Source: Hysterangium stoloniferum (Eukaryota; Basidiomycota; Agaricomycetes; Hysterangiales; Hysterangiaceae). Taken from it: DNA of 64,000 nucleotides. The translations under genes were made by a program, and so were the position numbers. This document shows, piece by piece, positions 60,401-64,000 of the stretch (positions are counted from its first letter, which is position 1; each line of letters begins with the position of its first letter). The DNA is taken from contig WHVD01000013.1 in the NCBI GenBank assembly GCA_015178975.1, positions 310,001 through 374,000 on the forward strand. The letters run 5' to 3'. The notes beneath the pieces are model-generated. The model made no database searches, had not been told where the DNA came from, and saw nothing but the letters and a program-made list of their open reading frames with translations.

Positions 60401-61186
60401 CAAGCCTGTCAGCTTTTTGCTTACTGAAAATGTCCGCGAAATCATGGTATTTTTCGGGAACTCCTTCCAGATCAGCTTTTAGCTCGGATAATTCTGGAGT
60501 CGCAAAACGTCCAGATGCTTCATCAACTTTTAAGCTGATCGAAAAACACTGCGAGCCATCCAGTTTACTCGCCCTAACAAATGCCGAAGCGTTGATGAGA
60601 GAGATTTTTGGGGGCTCGGAAGTTTCGATAGAAGCCGGAGATGCCGTTGATGCCGAAAAGGCATTGGCCGGAAAAGACGCTGCAGGAGGAACGGAAGTGT
60701 CGGGAGGCCAGAAAGTAATACTGCCCAATACCCAGTCAATCAACGGATTATATCGGGTGAGCCAGTTGTATCCAAGAACTGCCGAACAGCTAGAGTCCAA
60801 CTGTGTTACGAAAAATGTAACCGTCTGGGATGTTCCACAAGGGAACCGGATAGACATGTCGCAGGCTTGAGTAATTGCCGTATTGCTAGTGCCGTCAAAC
60901 AAATGCAAGGAAATTGCGGGAACAGAATGGAGTTTCAGATTATGTTTCGTGGCAAAGGTGGTATCTACAAAACAGTGTGTGGAGCCGGAATCTATTAGAG
61001 CTCGGAACACTAAATTTCCAAGAAAGTCAGAGACGAGTTTTACAAATAATGAATCGGGATTAGAGAGAGCGGACGCATTGAGATGGACAACCTCGGAAAC
61101 ACGGAGAGAGTCAACGCAACCCTCTGTCCGTGCAGATTCCAGAGGGTTGCTTACTCTTTTTTTGACTCCGTGGCGGGTTTTTCCTT
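57465..61186 (-). CDS. pol: Gypsy pol: protease-RT-RNase H-integrase-chromodomain, two TGA breaks
   Basis: The frame is -1 to gag and open from about the gag end to 57465 except for TGA codons at 60216-60218 and 58848-58850. Order: aspartic protease (ALIDSGSTHCFV, DSG form, about 61000), linker, RT with VCVIVYLDDILVF, LGFANFYRRFI, RNase H with ETDASDYAI and VTDHKNLEYF, integrase zinc finger (H-x4-H ... C-x2-C around 58760-58630), the DDE core (MDFIEQLP, TSDRGSKF, GQTERVNQTLEQYL) and a C-terminal chromodomain (LYLVKWAGYEGTDEETSW). The first stop lies at the start of RT just after APVLFV; the second lies between RNase H and integrase. The chromodomain assigns it to the chromoviruses, which target heterochromatin. 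Confidence 0.93.
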
Positions 61187-62143
61187 AGACGTCGTAGTCG
61201 TAGTGGAAGTTGCCGCGCGAGCCTTGGAAGAGCTGGATTTAACGGTACAGTCGGAAACCTTGTGTCCGCCTTTCCCGCAGAAAAGGCAGAGGTCGTTGTC
61301 CATACATCGTTGTTTCTCCTTCGGGGTGAGTTTACCGTCGTTACCCAACAAATGGGAAATGTCGGGTTTGTCGGAAGTTGACTGTTTTTCCTTGTTGGAT
61401 TTCTTGTCTTTCTTCCGGTCGGAATTTGATTTGCCAGTATTAGTGCCAGAGCCGGTATTATTGCCTGAGTTGTTGCCGGAAGACTTGCTAGTTGATGCCT
61501 TGTTGTTCTGAGAACGTTCCGTCGAATTCTCTCGAGAGACCTCGGCTTTTCGTTCCCAATAACGGGCATCGGATGTTTGAGCTTTCATCCGCATGAGTTG
61601 GAGAGTTTTTGGCTTCCCATCTTTGCAGATTTCGTCTTTAAGGCGTGACGGAAGTCCCATATAGAAATGGTGCCTGAGGGCGGAATCGTCCCATCCACAT
61701 CGTGCGGCGAGGGTATTGAACTTGACGAGATAATCGGAAACTCGTTGATTGTCCTTCATCTTGAGCGTCATTAGTTCGTTTTCTGCTTCGCCGGATTGAT
61801 CGTAAGGTCCGAAATTAGTTTCCAGTTCTTCCACGAAAGCATCCCAGTCGTCGAGCCATACGGGTGTCTCGTCGGATATTCTGGATAGTCCGGGTTCGAA
61901 CCAATCCTGAGCGGTATCCTTGAGATATGAGAGCGCAAAATTGACTTTTCGACTGTCGGATTTAAAAGCATTGGGTCGATCATGGAAACTGAAACGGCAT
62001 TGAAGAAGGAAATTCTTCAATTTTTTCGGATCCTTGCCGGTAAATGGTTCGGGTTCTTTGACTCCGGTGTGGGATGATTCTTTGCTATCCTCAGCAGATT
62101 TCAAATAGTCAGCGAATTTCACAATGGAGTTGATAAACAACAT
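61151..62143 (-). CDS. gag: Gypsy gag with CCHC zinc knuckle
   Basis: The capsid-like region (EPFTGKDPKKLKNFLLQ, LKDTAQDWFEP, ELETNFGPYD, LMTLKM, HHFYMGLPSRLKDEI) is typical of retrotransposon gag. The nucleocapsid motif is CLFCGKGGHKVSDC. A Ser/Asn/Lys-rich linker separates the two. The first in-frame ATG is at 62143 (330 aa); the frame stays open upstream through about 62373 and into the foreign LTR-B sequence, but without an ATG, so the natural start seems lost. The last codons are TCA AAA AAA GAG TAA, a slippery context described separately. Confidence 0.9.
   Translation of the reverse strand: MLFINSIVKFADYLKSAEDSKESSHTGVKEPEPFTGKDPKKLKNFLLQCRFSFHDRPNAFKSDSRKVNFALSYLKDTAQDWFEPGLSRISDETPVWLDDWDAFVEELETNFGPYDQSGEAENELMTLKMKDNQRVSDYLVKFNTLAARCGWDDSALRHHFYMGLPSRLKDEICKDGKPKTLQLMRMKAQTSDARYWERKAEVSRENSTERSQNNKASTSKSSGNNSGNNTGSGTNTGKSNSDRKKDKKSNKEKQSTSDKPDISHLLGNDGKLTPKEKQRCMDNDLCLFCGKGGHKVSDCTVKSSSSKARAATSTTTTTSKEKPATESKKE
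61157..61163 (-). promoter_or_regulatory. Putative -1 ribosomal frameshift heptamer (A AAA AAA)
   Basis: The gag frame reads TCA AAA AAA GAG TAA, so the seven A residues sit as X XXY YYZ two codons before the stop, and pol is open in the -1 frame across this point. This is the standard arrangement for gag-pol -1 frameshifting. I did not verify a downstream pseudoknot. Confidence 0.72.
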
Positions 62144-62373
62144 TTCAGTCGGTTCGTCGGGAGATTTCTTTTTCAATGTCTCCGGCTGATCTTCTGCTTC
62201 GTTGTCGGAAGTATGGGGATCATTGGGATCCTTCGTTACCTCGGTAACCTCCTCGGTAACTTCTTCGATTGAAGCTGATGTTGTCGGCTGAATTGGGGTT
62301 TCGGGTTGGGTGGTGTAAAGTTGCAACGGGGATTGAAGTTGGGATGGTCCTTCGGCAGCTTTGCGTTTGGGAC

Positions 62374-62848
62374 TGTGAAGAGTGGCGGAAGTTCTGACCG
62401 TTCTATATACGAAGAAATGAGTAGAAAGGAAGGATATTGACCTATTCGGTGCAATATAAGAGAAAGTGAGAGAAAGAGCACGAGATAACGAAGGAGTCAA
62501 CGAGTGCAATGGTTCGAGTGGAGGCCTCGACTATTACAATTCGAGGCCAGAAGTGTTTAGCAGTTCAGATATTGCTACTTATGTAGTAGCTGACACGTTA
62601 CCCTGATCACCGCTCGTAGTAGACCTAGTTTGTGTCTTACGAGTGGTGGTTCTTGGGTTAAAGTGTGTCTGAGTTCTAATTGGTGCTGAGTGCACCCACA
62701 AGTATACACAATGCTTCGAACTAATGAAATATGCAATATTCGAAGAATATGAAAGATAGAAAAATATGAATAGAATATGTAAAATATAAATGAAATAAAA
62801 AGGAGTGTTTTACCACAATGATACTGTGGTAAAAGCATACTCCTCACA
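62374..62848 (+). mobile_element. LTR-B copy in the gypsy leader (475 bp)
   Basis: The sequence matches LTR-B at 21455-21928 from TGTGAAGAGTGGCGG to ACTCCTCACA. Flanks are GGGAC and GATGA, so there is no target duplication here. It separates the primer-binding region from gag. Confidence 0.88.
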
Positions 62849-62869
62849 GATGAGCGAGTCGCAGAGTTG

Positions 62870-62880
62870 AGATCTGATAT
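62870..62880 (-). other. Putative self-primer-binding site
   Basis: The minus strand reads ATATCAGATCT two bases inside the 5' LTR. It is the exact complement of AGATCTGATAT in the LTR (63122-63132), which lies 33 nt below a TATA-like TATATT (63160-63165). No TGG start for a tRNA primer is seen. Confidence 0.62.
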
Positions 62881-62882
62881 AC

Positions 62883-63445
62883 TGTTAAGTGCCATGTCGG
62901 GAACTTATTCCGGAACTATTGGGAAGTCACCGGGAAGTCGGAAACTCGTGGATAGGGTCAGGACGTCGGCTTCAGCTTATGTGCTGCGCCTCTACGCAAA
63001 CGCTCAATGTCCTTAATTTCAGAAGTGAACTAACGACGGAAGATATGGATATTCAGAGTTCCGAAGAGTTCTGAATATCGAGCATACAGAAAGACGGGAG
63101 GAGGAATAAGAAACTAAGTCGATATCAGATCTAAAGTAAAGTACAAATTTGCGGAAACTAATATAAGTCTACTCGTTATTGTACTACAAACTGAGACCAT
63201 AATAAGACGGAAACGGAAGTATTCTTAAAACGGAAATACAATAAGACATATTAGGAAGACAATATTCCGAGATGGGAATACAACAACAAACGAGTGAATA
63301 CTTGTCAACGGACAAATTACCAAATGCGGAACAAATGAAGAATGCGGATGATACGGTAACTATGATGTTCCGTAGTCGGATATCGGATATCGAAAGTGGG
63401 AGATCGGAAGTCGGATATTGAAACATCCGGGAACGGGTCGTAACA
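62883..63445 (-). repeat. Gypsy 5' LTR (563 bp)
   Basis: TGTTAAGTGCCATG to GGGTCGTAACA, equal in length to the 3' LTR. It contains the inferred TATA box and transcript start on the minus strand. Confidence 0.96.
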
Positions 63446-63529
63446 ATTATATACATTATATACATTTGTAAATTCACTGAACCTAAAAACATAAGTCAGT
63501 CTCCTTTTGGAATGTTACTGAATACTTAC

Positions 63530-64000
63530 TCATGGATCAATAATAACATCCTTAAACACCACATTTGCAGTCATATCAGTGTCATAGAGTAGGATTTTCA
63601 CTCTTCCCCAATTTGTCCCTCTTGAAACACCAACATAAAACTGTCCATGTGAGAACACAGGACTACGCAGATCCAATCCAACTAATTTTAAAGATTGACC
63701 CTGTGACTTATTGATAGTCATAGAAAATGCTAGCCTGACTGGAAACTGCCGACAATGCAGTTCAAATGGCACTTGTTTTGTAGTTGAAATAATTGTTATT
63801 CGAGGAATGAATGCCTGCTCTCCTGCTGAAGGTCCTGTAATGATCTTTACTTCAAGTACTCTGTGAGTCATTTGTATTAATCGCAGTCTTGTTCCATTAC
63901 AGAGTCCTTGTCCTGGATCCAAGTTTCAGAGAAGCATCAATGGCACTCCAGATTTCAAATGCAATTTACTTGGTGACAATCCTCCAAAGTTGATTGAGTT
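63530..64000 (-). pseudogene. Helitron PIF1-like helicase, C-terminal part, running off the window
   Basis: The frame from 63922 to 63530 reads DPGQGLCNGTRL, EVKIITGPSAGE, FIPRITI, the conserved QFPVRLAFSMTINKSQGQ, FSHGQFYVGVSR and a final VVFKDVIIDP: motifs V-VI of Helitron-type PIF1 helicases. Continuing upstream the same frame is open to the window end except for a TGA at 63926-63928, just before NLDPG. The homologous last 13 residues recur at 55741-55795 on the other side of the gypsy insertion. The Rep domain is outside the window. Confidence 0.9.

Larger units (their letters stand above)
55997..63445 (-). mobile_element. Complete Ty3/gypsy chromovirus, 7449 bp
   Basis: The element is flanked by the duplication ATTAT (55992-55996 and 63446-63450) and has two 563-bp LTRs with TGTTA...TAACA ends. 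In its own sense (minus strand) the order is 5' LTR, leader, gag, protease, reverse transcriptase, RNase H, integrase, chromodomain, polypurine tract, 3' LTR. It is one insertion into Helitron-derived DNA. LTR identity of about 98% points to a fairly recent insertion, but pol has two in-frame TGA stops and the gag leader is disturbed by a foreign LTR, so this copy is probably not autonomous. Confidence 0.97.

Noticed and set aside
62374-62509. Gag N-terminus extended into LTR-B
   Set aside because: The open frame there has no ATG and its sequence is plainly the LTR-B end.

Overview
The window is nuclear DNA of a filamentous fungus, most likely a basidiomycete of the Agaricomycetes. Genes carry many short GT-AG introns of about 47-70 bp. 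The gene set is fungal (septin, RPB1, VPS27, PRP16, IDI1, DPM1, GET2, VPS72), and FunK1-type protein kinases, typical of mushrooms, are present alongside Ty3/gypsy chromoviruses and Helitrons. No prokaryotic, CRISPR or viral cargo was seen.

Layout. 1-19 kb is a gene-dense housekeeping block: a partial septin (-), a Bni4-like C-terminal-motif protein (+), RPB1 of RNA polymerase II (-), a Ser/Thr-rich single-pass membrane protein (-), the ESCRT-0 subunit VPS27 (+) and the complex I subunit NDUFS4 (-). 19-35.7 kb is an accessory region: a FunK1 kinase gene broken by two opposed ~1.7 kb LTR-like elements, themselves hit by further solo LTRs, then more solo LTRs, a second FunK1 fragment, and a tandem pair of short-chain dehydrogenase genes (one decayed, one intact). 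36.9-55.5 kb is again dense: IDI1, PRP16, a Sel1-repeat Nif1/Dsf2-type protein, a possible MEI4-like protein, NAA38, DPM1, VPS72, a mitoribosomal L51/S25 protein, GET2, a tRNA-Ala and a degenerate kinase-like gene. 55.6-64 kb is mobile DNA: Helitron remnants holding a 7.45 kb Ty3/gypsy element (55997-63445, target duplication ATTAT).

The most interesting object is the gypsy element. It has 563 bp LTRs, a polypurine tract, gag with a zinc knuckle, a slippery A7 just before the gag stop with pol in the -1 frame, protease-RT-RNase H-integrase-chromodomain, and no tRNA-type primer site. Instead an 11-nt site 2 nt inside the 5' LTR is complementary to a stretch of the LTR lying about 33 nt below a TATA box, which suggests Tf1-like self-priming. 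Beside the 3' LTR sits an oppositely oriented, spliced, TATA-preceded ORF for a coiled-coil/Cys protein. All 11 differences that I count between its two LTRs are CpG transitions, and its two pol stops are TGA, so methylation-linked CpG decay looks like the main force acting on it.

Exon limits were placed by eye from splice signals, reading frame and family conservation. For most genes the joined exons total an exact multiple of three. Where that failed or was ambiguous (GET2 C-terminus, RPB1 C-terminal tail, N-terminus of the 14.5 kb membrane protein) it is stated.
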